Virus record (IMG/VR): IMGVR_UViG_3300025264_000007
Span: 1 to 64,000 of that record
Strand: one strand, 5' to 3'
From: a virus
Length of the DNA stretch: 64,000 bases
Shown here: positions 1 through 6,710 of the stretch, piece by piece
How the letters are laid out: each line of letters starts with the position of its first letter
Numbering within the stretch: position 1 is the stretch's first letter
Translations under genes and position numbers: made by a program
Notes under the pieces: generated by a model
Seen by the model: only the letters and a program-made list of their open reading frames with translations
Told to the model about the DNA's origin: nothing
Databases searched by the model: none

Positions 1-466
1 GGGTGCTGCCGCCTTCAATTGCTCCAGCCACCGTCAGCGCACCGTTCATTCCAACAGCACCACTCATGTTGATCTTGGTGTCAGCCGTAATGTCAAGGTG
101 ACCATCAACCGAACTAGAGATCTTAAGAGCCGAATCACGGAATTGTAATTCCTGTGCGCCTTCCAAAATAGCGTGATGACCTAGATCATACTTGAAATTT
201 GCACCAGCAAAACCGCCGTCGTTGTTGTTTGTCTGGATAGAACCAGACGCACCACCTGGCTCGTTACCAGCAGCGGCGTCATAAACCGAGTTAAGAGCCG
301 CAATAATGCTCTGATTATTGATGGAACTGGAAAGGGTGTTGTCGTAGCTACCCGACGTGCCCCCTTTCAAACTATAGAACGACCCATTATCATTAACTGT
401 CAAGCCACCGAGCATTACACCATTTAATTGGTATGGTGCTGCGGAAGCAGATACTACATTTGCCAT
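1..466 (-). CDS. Virion-like repetitive structural protein (partial, C-terminus beyond left edge)
   Basis: The reading frame opens at an ATG (464-466) behind a strong AGGAGG ribosome binding site and stays open to the left edge, giving about 155 residues without a stop. The protein is rich in Gly, Ala, Ser, Asn and Thr, has no Cys, and contains short alternating beta-like stretches, as in phage fibre, tail or capsid-decoration proteins. The C-terminal part of the visible sequence (an ADTKINMSGAV-type stretch) resembles the N-terminal face of tail-fibre or tailspike proteins whose chaperone-like end would lie outside the window. No specific family is recognised, so the structural assignment rests on composition and on the neighbouring virion-like gene. 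Confidence 0.75.
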   Translation of the reverse strand, partial: MANVVSASAAPYQLNGVMLGGLTVNDNGSFYSLKGGTSGSYDNTLSSSINNQSIIAALNSVYDAAAGNEPGGASGSIQTNNNDGGFAGANFKYDLGHHAILEGAQELQFRDSALKISSSVDGHLDITADTKINMSGAVGMNGALTVAGAIEGGST

Positions 467-722
467 ATTATTTTCCTCCTAAAAGAAAATAAAATTGTTT
501 TTTTACCTACCGGAAAATCCGGCAATTCATATGCAACTTTTTGGGAACAAATAAAGAAAACTCTTTATTAAAACTGAAGAGTGGAAAACCGCGGCCATCT
601 TCAAGTCAGCGCGTTTGTATTGCTGACATGGCTTATACGCTGTATATAGGTTTTCTATTCACCTTTGGATTGGTATTTATCTCTTTTTTTATGCCAAAAG
701 AAATAATACTTTGAGACCAAGT
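467..722 (-). other. Intergenic leader of the left-edge structural gene
   Basis: This 256-nt gap holds no convincing gene. On the coding strand it carries a short AT-rich element reading GATAAATA (672-683), which is loosely like the TATAAATA late-promoter element of T4-type phages. A single match is weak evidence. There is a small CCGGAAAATCCGG inverted repeat near 510-522. No clear Rho-independent terminator follows the upstream gene. Confidence 0.3.
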
Positions 723-1094
723 TTAGCTGGCGCTCGTCACATATCTAACGGTTGGCGGGGTGCTGGGAGCCGCTGTGCTATCTTCGGCAGCAGCGGTTAC
801 GCACCAATGGCTAAAGCCAGAACTAAACGCCATTCCCTCTGGAAATACATAACTTCTCTTTACTGAGGCAGCGCACTTCAGCACGATGCTGGCTGCGGTT
901 GTCCCAGCCGTAGCACTAGTGGCATCAGCAAGTTTAAAATAAACGATGGCAGCAAGACCCGTATTGTCAATTTCCACCATGTAGAGGGTGCCAGCGGCAC
1001 CTGTTGTATTGTCTACCGCAGAGTTGGTTGCAGCCGTGTCTTGAACTAGTCTAGCGCCAAGAGGATTAGATTGGTTGGTAACTGTGACGGCCAT
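723..1094 (-). CDS. Small virion-like protein, unknown
   Basis: This 123-residue protein is rich in Ala, Thr, Ser and Val and lacks charged clusters. It has an all-beta character reminiscent of capsid decoration or tail proteins. The ATG follows a GGGAG ribosome binding site inside an AT-rich leader. It lies between the left-edge structural gene and the tRNA block, and its composition matches the protein at 7723-8214, suggesting both are virion components. No enzyme motif is seen. The virion role is inferred from composition only. Confidence 0.7.
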   Translation of the reverse strand: MAVTVTNQSNPLGARLVQDTAATNSAVDNTTGAAGTLYMVEIDNTGLAAIVYFKLADATSATAGTTAASIVLKCAASVKRSYVFPEGMAFSSGFSHWCVTAAAEDSTAAPSTPPTVRYVTSAS

Positions 1095-1203
1095 GGGGTT
1101 AGCTCTCCCTTTGTTTTCGATAAATAAACATTCTCATTAGTTAGTCTCGTGAGTGCCCTTTAAACGGATTATCTTATCATTTTATTCGCGAAAAAGAAAT
1201 TAA

Positions 1204-1232
1204 ATAAAAAAGCCCCACCCGAAGGTGAGGCT
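1204..1232 (-). terminator. Rho-independent terminator after the tRNA cluster
   Basis: On the minus strand the sequence forms the stem AGCCTCACC / GGTGGGGCT around a TTCG loop and is followed directly by TTTTTTATTT. It sits 4 nt past the 3' end of the tRNA-Gly gene, so it ends the tRNA transcript. Confidence 0.9.
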
Positions 1233-1236
1233 TGGA

Positions 1237-1308
1237 GCGGGCAGTCGGGTTCGAACCGACGACATTCAGTTTGGAAAACTGACACTCTACCAACTGAGTT
1301 ATGCCCGC
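1237..1308 (-). tRNA. tRNA-Gly (anticodon TCC)
   Basis: A full cloverleaf can be drawn: acceptor GCGGGCA/TGCCCGC (7 bp), D-arm ACTC..GAGT, anticodon stem TCAGT/ACTGA with loop TTTCCAA, and T-arm GTCGG-TTCGAAC-CCGAC. The anticodon TCC reads GGA-type glycine codons. CCA is not encoded. This is the last gene of the tRNA block before the terminator. Confidence 0.95.
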
Positions 1309-1311
1309 ATA

Positions 1312-1385
1312 TGGTGCCCAATGGAGGTGACGCTCCCCCGTCTACTGGATACAAATCAGTTATTCTGCTGTTGAACTAATCGGGC
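1312..1385 (-). tRNA. tRNA-Thr-like (anticodon TGT) with an abnormal T-loop, CCA encoded
   Basis: The acceptor GCCCGAT pairs with ATTGGGC (one G-T), the D-stem GTTC pairs with GAAT, and the anticodon loop TTTGTAT gives TGT (threonine). The discriminator is A and is followed by an encoded CCA. The anticodon stem has one A-C mismatch at its loop end. The T-stem GGGGG/CCTCC closes a seven-base loop AGCGTCA, which lacks the usual TTCRA. The gene may therefore be decaying, or be a tRNA-like molecule with another role. It lies 3 nt from tRNA-Gly. Confidence 0.65.
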
Positions 1386-1426
1386 AAAGGCTGATTTTGA
1401 ATCAAGAAGATCAGCTAACTTCTTTG

Positions 1427-1463
1427 TAGAACCGCTAGGACTTGAACCTAGATAGAAACGCTT
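1427..1463 (-). tRNA. 3' half of an intron-split tRNA (probable Lys-TTT)
   Basis: This segment carries AA-GCGTT (end of anticodon loop and 3' anticodon stem), a five-base variable loop, a canonical T-arm CTAGG-TTCAAGT-CCTAG and the 3' acceptor strand CGGTTCT plus A. The matching anticodon-stem 5' strand GACGC followed by TTTTT is found at 2478-2487 beyond the intron, which would give the loop TTTTTAA and a Lys anticodon. However, the expected 5' acceptor strand (AGAACCG) and a normal D-arm are not present there. The 5' exon is therefore degenerate, or I have misplaced it. The amino-acid identity is tentative. Confidence 0.55.
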
Positions 1464-2477
1464 CAGGTTTGTGCTGGTTTCCCAACTCCCTGGACTATAT
1501 CATCATCTACAGCACAATCTGTTTAGATGTCGGACGCTAATCTTGTATTATGCTGAAAGTTCGTTCAGCCCCAAGTAGTCTCTGCACCTTCCTACCACGC
1601 TTGGTAGGCTTGGCTCAGGATTGCCATACCCCTAAGGGCTTAGGTTTCCCTGAATTCATCCGATTTGCAACAATCATTTCTGACTGAGGTCACCCTTGAT
1701 GAGGCGTTCTCATTAACCAAATTATGATACGGTTCCGTATTCTTTAATAAATTTATCAAACTCTTGATTTACAAATTCAGGGTTATGTTTCCCCCTATCT
1801 TTTATAACATATGGAGTGAACCCTGCCTTTATGATTTCTTTGATCTTGATGCGATCCCTATTTTGTACCTGTTTCACACTGTGTGCTTCAGTTATCTTTT
1901 TGTAATGCCAAACTCCGTTCCACATAACAGCAACCTTGATAGACGGGATAATAACATCGGCATCCCAGCCATTAAACATTGGTTCATTACATAAAACCTC
2001 TTTGTAGACACCGCCGCAAAGCTCGGAAAATAGAATCTCGTTTTTACTTCGCCGTGTATCCTTTTGAACCTCGGCTGAAATCCTGCCTCCTTTTCTTCCC
2101 AACGCTTGCCAATCTCTAAACTTAGCAGCACATTTTCTGCTGCAATATTTCTGTGATCTTTTAGTCTGTGCAACATCAAAATGTTGATCACAACCCTTAC
2201 AAAACCGTTTTACCATTTCAACTGGCTTTCCCATTCCTGATCGGTAGTTCACGCCAGTCATAGTTTTACTTATTTTCTCGTTGATTTCTTTTCTTTTGCT
2301 TTTTGTTGAGAAGCTCCGAGCGCATTCACGACTACAAAACTTTCCATTAGAATATTTGCTGTATTTTACAGCCTCTTTACTATCACAATTCATACATTTC
2401 ATTTCTTTTCCTCCTATAGTATATAGTCGGCTTGAACTAAAAACGTATAGCTTTGTCTCATTTCCTATTCAGTTTTC
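1464..2477 (-). ncRNA. Group I intron (tRNA-type, IC3-like core) carrying a homing endonuclease
   Basis: The core at about 1490-1680 has the classic conserved elements in order on the minus strand. P is TTCAGGGAAACCTAAG, Q is GGCAATCCTGAGCCAAGCC, R is GGTGCAGAGACTA and S is GATATAGTCC. R and S pair to form P7, and P and Q carry P4. The Q segment closely matches the tRNA-Leu group I introns of cyanobacteria and plastids. The endonuclease gene sits between the 5' splice region and P3. The 3' boundary is placed at the G at 1464 next to the tRNA half, and the 5' boundary at 2477 after TTTTT. The core is seen directly; the boundaries are inferred. Confidence 0.82.
1722..2402 (-). CDS. Intron-encoded homing endonuclease, zinc-finger + EDxHD/Vsr-like
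   Basis: This 226-residue protein begins at an ATG behind TATAGGAGG. The first 100 residues contain two short treble-clef-type zinc motifs (CMNC..FCSREC at 3-27 and FCKGC..YCSRKC at 67-92), typical of phage HNH and homing enzymes. The C-terminal half carries E122, a D-A-D pair in WDADVII (about 147-149) and WNGVWHY with H166. That layout resembles the EDxHD homing endonucleases of the Vsr-like fold. It lies entirely inside the group I intron, so its likely job is intron mobility by cutting the intron-less tRNA site. The catalytic class is inferred from the motif pattern. Confidence 0.75.
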   Translation of the reverse strand: MKCMNCDSKEAVKYSKYSNGKFCSRECARSFSTKSKRKEINEKISKTMTGVNYRSGMGKPVEMVKRFCKGCDQHFDVAQTKRSQKYCSRKCAAKFRDWQALGRKGGRISAEVQKDTRRSKNEILFSELCGGVYKEVLCNEPMFNGWDADVIIPSIKVAVMWNGVWHYKKITEAHSVKQVQNRDRIKIKEIIKAGFTPYVIKDRGKHNPEFVNQEFDKFIKEYGTVS

Positions 2478-2520
2478 AAAAAGCGTCTGATGGTTTGGTA
2501 GCCGCCCCATCACTATAATA

Positions 2521-3165
2521 CTATAACATATTCTGATTGTGTGTCAAATCTTTTTCTGTGTTTCCAAGATTACTATACTCTTTTTCTACCAGTTTTCTAA
2601 ATGTTTTTTCGAGCCCTTGATTTACCCTGCGAGCATGCGGCATAATGTCATGCCGTATAATGCTGCGCATGAACTTTCTGTCTGCGTTGGCGGGGTCAAC
2701 CAAGAACGGCACTTCCTTACGCTCGCACCAATCTTCTAGGGAGCGTTTAGAGGTAGAGATAAAGGGTCGAAAAACGTTTTTATTGCGGTAGGGAATAATC
2801 TTACCCTGTCCATGTATTGAAGAGAATAAATACCACTCTATCACATCGTCTAAGTTGTGACCCGTAACGACTGGATCGTGAAAGCTGCGAAACATTTTGT
2901 ACCGCTCATCACGCCAGTGCTCTTCAAGTGATTTGTGCGGAGGACAATCATTATAATTAACTCCTATCACAAAGGGAATATCTCTACTTTCGCAAAAGTT
3001 CTTTACAAATCTTTTACATTTCTTCCCGAAGTCTGTGCCGTGGTCAAAATAGACTGCGGTCACATCGTGATTGTTGCTGAGAAAGTCTAGGATAGCCATT
3101 GAGTCTGGCCCGCCGCTGACGGCAACTGCCAACTCTCTCGGCAACTTTCCCAAAACTTTAAGCAT
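2521..3165 (-). CDS. tilS: TilS-like tRNA(Ile) lysidine synthetase (PP-loop ATPase)
   Basis: The family loads lysine onto C34 of tRNA-Ile(CAU), changing codon reading from AUG to AUA. The protein (214 aa) shows the PP-loop SGGPDS at residues 17-22, the GHNLDDVIE motif (family GHxxDDxxE), the RPF..S...LEDW segment and the DPAN.D..FMRS.IR..IMP block typical of TilS N-terminal domains. It lacks the C-terminal substrate domain of bacterial TilS (about 430 aa), so it is a short form. It lies between tRNA-Arg and the intron-split tRNA, so a tRNA-modification role fits. No tRNA-Ile(CAT) is visible in this window; one may lie elsewhere, or the host tRNA may be the substrate. Confidence 0.85.
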   Translation of the reverse strand: MLKVLGKLPRELAVAVSGGPDSMAILDFLSNNHDVTAVYFDHGTDFGKKCKRFVKNFCESRDIPFVIGVNYNDCPPHKSLEEHWRDERYKMFRSFHDPVVTGHNLDDVIEWYLFSSIHGQGKIIPYRNKNVFRPFISTSKRSLEDWCERKEVPFLVDPANADRKFMRSIIRHDIMPHARRVNQGLEKTFRKLVEKEYSNLGNTEKDLTHNQNML

Positions 3166-3178
3166 TTAAATTCCTTTG

Positions 3179-3253
3179 TGGTCCCGGCAGGACTCGAACC
3201 TGCGACCGACGGTGTAGAAAACCGATGCTCTAATCCAACTGAGCTACGGAACC
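3179..3253 (-). tRNA. tRNA-Arg (anticodon TCT)
   Basis: The cloverleaf has acceptor GGTTCCG/CGGGACC, D-arm GCTC..GAGC, anticodon loop TTTCTAC (TCT, reading AGA) and T-arm GCAGG-TTCGAGT-CCTGC. CCA is not encoded. One outer mismatch is present in the anticodon stem. It is the first gene of the tRNA block in the direction of transcription, directly upstream of the TilS-like gene. Confidence 0.93.
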
Positions 3254-3496
3254 AGATTTGAGGAGTTTCGGAACCTACACGCGTAAAAGCAGGTTCTCCC
3301 TGTTACTTTGTATCTAACCCTAAAAGCTGTTTTCCACACGCAACTCCCCGAAGGTATGTGGTTACTGCAAGTAGGGACGCTGGCTCTTTATGTTTCCTGC
3401 CAGATCGGTTCAGGTTTACCCTTGACACTTATCGTCGTCGGGTTTTGCCAATCTCCATTTTGTATCTCCTGTGTTTTGTGTAGCCAATAAATAGAT
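3254..3496 (-). other. 243-nt structured leader before the tRNA block; possible tiny ORFs
   Basis: On the minus strand this gap has several inverted repeats: CCACA..TGTGG enclosing a CCTTCGGG turn, and a nested GGAG/CTCC plus GAACCT/AGGTTC hairpin just upstream of tRNA-Arg. A ribosome binding site AGGAGATACAAAATG starts a 9-codon peptide that ends in TAA. The same frame then restarts with GTG and stays open for 41 codons. Neither peptide resembles a known protein. The region may be a structured leader RNA or a processing signal for the tRNA transcript; this is not established. Confidence 0.35.
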
Positions 3497-3721
3497 CTAT
3501 AAAAAGTAACCGAGCGCAAACCCGGAAAGAAACAAAGTAGGCATCAACCAACTTGACCTTTCAGCAGTAATTTCGTTTCGCCCGGCTTCAAGCAGAAAAA
3601 GCGGAGAAACTCCCCAATTGGGCTTTTCCAAATCTTCCTGTGTTAGAGTGCCTGCTTCAAGATTGGCCACAATACAATCATGTAATTGCTCCATGTCTTC
3701 AAAATTGTTCCACTGGTCCAT
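3497..3721 (-). CDS. Small protein with C-terminal membrane anchor, unknown
   Basis: This 74-residue protein has an acidic N-terminal half (DMEQLHDCIVANLEAGTL) and a hydrophobic C-terminal segment (WLMPTLFLSGFALGYFL) that could span a membrane as a tail anchor. It starts with ATG behind TAGGAGAGAAT, 8 nt after the next gene upstream. No family is recognised. Confidence 0.7.
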   Translation of the reverse strand: MDQWNNFEDMEQLHDCIVANLEAGTLTQEDLEKPNWGVSPLFLLEAGRNEITAERSSWLMPTLFLSGFALGYFL

Positions 3722-3729
3722 ATTCTCTC

Positions 3730-4050
3730 CTAAAGTCCGTAGACGCCAATTACATCTTTTGCGTTGTCTTCAAGAATGTTTCCACGGGGGAAGTTCTTAG
3801 CGGGAGCTTTCCAAGAAGCAGCCTTCCAAATCAAGCCGTCCTCTTTGCTCACGAAGAACCAAACGCTCTCGCTGGAACTACGCTTTTCCTTTTTGGAAAT
3901 CTTGTAATACTTTCCGCCGGGATACACCTTGATATCGGGAGCATCGAGGCTACCGTCAAACTTAGAATCATAGTGCTCCTTAAGCATCTCATTACATTGC
4001 TCAAGGAAACCATTAAGATGAAACTCAACTTCGGGATTTGCGATGGCCAT
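3730..4050 (-). CDS. Conserved phage protein with C-terminal ASWKAPAK motif, unknown
   Basis: This 106-residue protein ends with a domain reading WFFVSKEDGLIWKAASW and then KAPAK-N-PRGNI. I recognise this pattern from small proteins of large marine and T4-like phages and from some bacteria, without a known function. The start ATG overlaps the previous stop as TAATG, so it is translationally coupled to the 4050-4523 gene. The N-terminal half is a helical segment rich in Asn, Glu and Lys. Confidence 0.8.
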   Translation of the reverse strand: MAIANPEVEFHLNGFLEQCNEMLKEHYDSKFDGSLDAPDIKVYPGGKYYKISKKEKRSSSESVWFFVSKEDGLIWKAASWKAPAKNFPRGNILEDNAKDVIGVYGL

Positions 4051-4523
4051 TATGACACCCTTTCTAAATCACGCTCGGAGTAGAAGGGATCGTAGCGATC
4101 TTCCGAGCCGGGATACTGAACCTTGTAGTTGCCTCCGGACTCAGCCTGCATGACCAAGGCGACCTTGCCAGCCAACTTCCAACGCCCGTTGCGCTTGTTG
4201 TCCTTGAAGCGGACTAGCGAACCGACAGGATACCTGGGAGGCAGCGCAGCCACCGTATTCAACGCTTGCGTAATGTTGTCAACGTGGTAGCCTGCGAAGT
4301 AATCCGTGTAAGGATCGCTCTCATCGCCGTCACTCACGATGTGCGGAGAACTGATGGAGTCGTTGCTGTTGACCCAAAAGGAAATTGTCTGGTTAGAACC
4401 CTCAAATCGGGCATAAACCTTAGATGACCCATTGCCGTGGTGATCAAGATCTTTGATTACCACCTCACGGTCTACGAGTTTAGCACGATTGCGAATCTTC
4501 TTGATAGCAGCAGCTTTTTTCAT
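4050..4523 (-). CDS. Unknown protein with C-terminal GDLV/SH3-like module
   Basis: I chose the ATG at 4521-4523 because it follows GGGAGAGACAGTT and lies downstream of the promoter. A longer reading from 4544 would begin inside the -10 region. The last 60 residues contain YPVGSLVRFKD, KVALVMQ and a final ERDLERVS, the same layout as the tiny GDLV proteins of the 50-55 kb array. The first 100 residues are a separate mixed domain with no recognised family. It is transcribed from its own strong early-type promoter. The role is unknown. Confidence 0.8.
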   Translation of the reverse strand: MKKAAAIKKIRNRAKLVDREVVIKDLDHHGNGSSKVYARFEGSNQTISFWVNSNDSISSPHIVSDGDESDPYTDYFAGYHVDNITQALNTVAALPPRYPVGSLVRFKDNKRNGRWKLAGKVALVMQAESGGNYKVQYPGSEDRYDPFYSERDLERVS

Positions 4524-4544
4524 AACTGTCTCTCCCTCATTCAT

Positions 4545-4572
4545 ATAATAGCACGGATTAGGAGTAGGTCAA
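4545..4572 (-). promoter_or_regulatory. Sigma70-like extended -10 promoter
   Basis: The -35 is TTGACC (4567-4572) and the -10 is TATTAT (4545-4550) with TGC directly upstream; the spacer is 16 nt. It drives the 4050-4523 gene and belongs to a family of near-identical promoters across the window. Confidence 0.85.
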
Positions 4573-4808
4573 GTTTTATTTTCTGTTATTATTATTTCGG
4601 CAGTTGGCAGCCATCCTCGGTATGCCTGATATTCATTTTCGGGAACCCCCGCCGAGACCACTAATGTTCCAGCTTGTTGATTGTGTAGACATGCTATGGA
4701 ATCTTTTTGCATAACAATATGCCAGCCTTTCTCGCCGTACCTTTTTATTTTTTGGATGGTGCGATTTGATGCTCTTTTGGTGGCTTTGAGAAAAACGATT
4801 TTATCCAC
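4569..4808 (-). CDS. Small basic protein, unknown
   Basis: This 79-residue protein starts with GTG behind TTGGAGGAAAACAG. It is basic at the N-terminus (KATKRASNRTIQKIKRYG) and has a mixed alpha/beta C-terminal half ending in IIITENKT. Its last codons overlap the -35 element of the next promoter downstream. No family is recognised. Confidence 0.65.
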   Translation of the reverse strand: MDKIVFLKATKRASNRTIQKIKRYGEKGWHIVMQKDSIACLHNQQAGTLVVSAGVPENEYQAYRGWLPTAEIIITENKT

Positions 4809-4864
4809 CTGTTTTCCTCCAATTTCACACCAGCCGCCCTATACGGCGTAGTTGGGCACTTTAT

Positions 4865-5044
4865 TTAAAACCCGGTAACCTCGGGCGGAAACATATTAGT
4901 TGCTGGGATGGGATAACATTCCATCATATCTTTCGGGACTTCGAAGAAATCCATGTCAATCATAAAGGTCTCCACCGCATCTTGCAGGGTAGGAGCCCAG
5001 ATGGTAAAGATTACGCCGCGGACTTCGATTTGAAAGCAGTTCAT
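4865..5044 (-). CDS. 59-residue acidic protein, unknown
   Basis: The gene starts with ATG behind CGAAAGGAAAATAA and ends in TAA, encoding an acidic protein with MDFFEVPKDMMECYPIP in its centre. The start overlaps the stop of the 5041-5268 frame as ATGA, which supports both. It has no recognised family. Confidence 0.7.
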   Translation of the reverse strand: MNCFQIEVRGVIFTIWAPTLQDAVETFMIDMDFFEVPKDMMECYPIPATNMFPPEVTGF

Positions 5045-5268
5045 TTATTTTCCTTTCGTGAACTTTTGTTTCGTTTGCTACGCATATATATCAATTGTTC
5101 CCTCTGCAATTTTTGCAGAGTTCTTGTTCTTCTGTTGCTTATCTTCTTCAACAATTCTCGCTGCTTCTCTGCGTGCTTTGATTTCAGCCACACGATGAAC
5201 ATCAAAGTTCCACCAGGCAAAAGCAGGGCTAATAGAATACCAGCCAGTAGCGTAATTGATGGGATCAC
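5041..5268 (-). CDS. Small single-span membrane protein (one of two overlapping frames)
   Basis: The 75-residue frame has a strong N-terminal membrane segment (IPSITLLAGILLALLL..LMFIVW) followed by a highly basic tail. It starts with GTG after GAGGAG and ends in an ATGA overlap with the next gene. A second frame at 5078-5272 also starts with GTG at better spacing from the same GAGGAG and encodes a plausible charged protein. I favour the 5041-5268 frame because of the coupled stop and the membrane segment, but both may be translated. The overall form resembles a spanin or holin-type small protein; no function is shown. Confidence 0.55.
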   Translation of the reverse strand: MIPSITLLAGILLALLLPGGTLMFIVWLKSKHAEKQRELLKKISNRRTRTLQKLQREQLIYMRSKRNKSSRKENK

Positions 5269-5282
5269 TCACTTATACTCCT

Positions 5283-6053
5283 CTATTTCTTTATATAGGT
5301 TTGAAGAGCTAAAATAAGCTCTGCTGGCCCTTGAATGTCGTGGTAAGCGGCGCATTTCATAGCAATATCCACATCATTTCCGTCGGGGGTTATTTTATCC
5401 CCAAAAAATATGCATTGAGCAGGAGACTCTCCTATATTTTGGAGAGCATAGCTTTTATCCCACCCTTCACGCGTCACGTCAATCGATATTTGACCACCGA
5501 GCCTAAATGATAATCCCCATCCACTAAAATCTTCTCGCAACTTATCGATAATCTTTTTTCGTTCTCCGCTTTTTTGGTCCCACTTCACATAATCTTCGCG
5601 CTGGGTAGTGGTGCAGTTTCTGCCAACTACAGAAAAGTTAATTTGGCTTTCTCGCCACTCAACAAATGTTCCGGTCTTAAATTTGGTATGGGTATCTGCC
5701 GCAGTTTTGAGGAGCACGTTAACAATATGATTAATATCCGCGCGCGAGTAGTGGTCAAGCAGGGTCACCTTGTGGATAAGCTCCGGCTCGATAGCTCTAG
5801 TTTCATCATCCATATCCAGGCGTGTATTATAAACTCTCGTTCCGTTGCATGCAAACACGCGGTCAAACACGTTGAGTAAAGTAGCGTTTGGAATTTGCTC
5901 TTCTATTTTGGCGAAGTCTGATCCTGTTACTAGATACTTTTTAGATGCCATCGGGAGCGATTCGAGCGCGGTCACCACCTCCTCGGAAATTCTTTGGCGA
6001 GGGTCGGTAAGTGTTCCATCCATATCAAACAAAAATGCTTTGGCCTTTTTCAT
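5283..6053 (-). CDS. Eukaryotic-type phosphomannomutase homologue (HAD superfamily)
   Basis: The family interconverts mannose-6-phosphate and mannose-1-phosphate, feeding GDP-mannose and nucleotide-sugar synthesis. Residues 10-14 are DMDGT (HAD motif I). The sequence then follows eukaryotic PMM closely: VTGSD..KIEEQ, INFSVVGR, a YVKWD..SGERKKII segment, the GGQISIDV..GWDKSYAL block and FFGDK..PDGNDVDIA. The length (256 aa) matches that family. I chose the ATG at 6051-6053, which overlaps the previous stop as ATGA; upstream codons lack a ribosome binding site. The phage may use it to modify host or virion glycans, which is inference. A different sugar phosphatase specificity cannot be excluded. 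Confidence 0.85.
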   Translation of the reverse strand: MKKAKAFLFDMDGTLTDPRQRISEEVVTALESLPMASKKYLVTGSDFAKIEEQIPNATLLNVFDRVFACNGTRVYNTRLDMDDETRAIEPELIHKVTLLDHYSRADINHIVNVLLKTAADTHTKFKTGTFVEWRESQINFSVVGRNCTTTQREDYVKWDQKSGERKKIIDKLREDFSGWGLSFRLGGQISIDVTREGWDKSYALQNIGESPAQCIFFGDKITPDGNDVDIAMKCAAYHDIQGPAELILALQTYIKK

Positions 6054-6418
6054 ACTAGTGTTTCTCCACTTACATACCTTAAAAACTCCCGCAACTTTAC
6101 AGGAGGCATCATTAAATAACACACAGTTTCATATTCGCTCTCGTTAATCACAAAGCAATTCTCCTGGGGGGTTACAGCATATCCCGTTGGAAAAAGAAGA
6201 AGGGTATAAATTATAGTATTCTCTTTATCCTCATTGTAGGAAGCCGGCTGCAAAAAAGCATCAATTATTACTCCCAACTTATTAAATCGACTTGAGCGCG
6301 CAAACGTTCCGAGCGGAACTGCCCTTTTCGGATAATCATCCAAGGTGTCAGATTCCTTCAATGCACTAACAATCTCCTTGACGAAGATATTTTCTGTTTC
6401 TTCGGTTGTATCACTCAT
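6050..6418 (-). CDS. Unknown 122-residue protein
   Basis: The protein has an acidic N-terminus (MSDTTEETENIFVKEI) and a beta-rich centre (GVIIDAFLQPA..TIIYTLLLFPTGYAV). It is coupled to the PMM homologue by a 4-nt ATGA overlap, so the two are co-translated. No family is recognised and no catalytic motif is evident. Confidence 0.7.
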   Translation of the reverse strand: MSDTTEETENIFVKEIVSALKESDTLDDYPKRAVPLGTFARSSRFNKLGVIIDAFLQPASYNEDKENTIIYTLLLFPTGYAVTPQENCFVINESEYETVCYLMMPPVKLREFLRYVSGETLV

Positions 6419-6461
6419 GTGTCTTTTTTATAAGTAGGTCTTATTTTAGGGCTCACCACTT

Positions 6462-6683
6462 TTAATGAATGGTCGGCTCTTTAATATCGTCGTCGAAAAG
6501 CATCATCATTTCAATTGAAGCGGCGGCTTTCAGCAGTTCAGCGCGCCGCCAGGAATCCAAAATATCTAAGTTGTCTAAAGCCGTAAAAAATTGAATCGGT
6601 GTGATGCCAGGAGTATTTCCTAGAGTTTCGAGAATTTCTCCGGCTTCGGCGAGTATTCTGTTTTCCTCTTCAAAGCTTTTCAC
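6462..6683 (-). CDS. Small acidic helical protein, unknown
   Basis: This 73-residue protein starts with GTG and is predicted to be mostly helical with many Glu and Leu residues (NRILAEAGEILETLG..). It lies 27 nt after the zinc-knuckle gene. No ribosome binding site is obvious, so the start is uncertain. The family is not recognised. Confidence 0.55.
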   Translation of the reverse strand: MKSFEEENRILAEAGEILETLGNTPGITPIQFFTALDNLDILDSWRRAELLKAAASIEMMMLFDDDIKEPTIH

Positions 6684-6710
6684 ATTTTGTTTTTTGATGA
6701 CAATGTTTTC

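Noticed and set aside
672-683. GATAAATA as a T4-type late promoter
   Set aside because: One loose match in an AT-rich gap; the other virion-like genes have no such element upstream.
1169-1354. 61-codon frame on the minus strand
   Set aside because: It lies across the tRNA-Gly gene and its terminator, so it is a chance frame in RNA genes.
3285-3300. AGAACC near 3285-3300 as the missing 5' half of the split tRNA
   Set aside because: Six of seven acceptor bases could pair, but no D-arm or anticodon stem follows and the position is upstream of tRNA-Arg.
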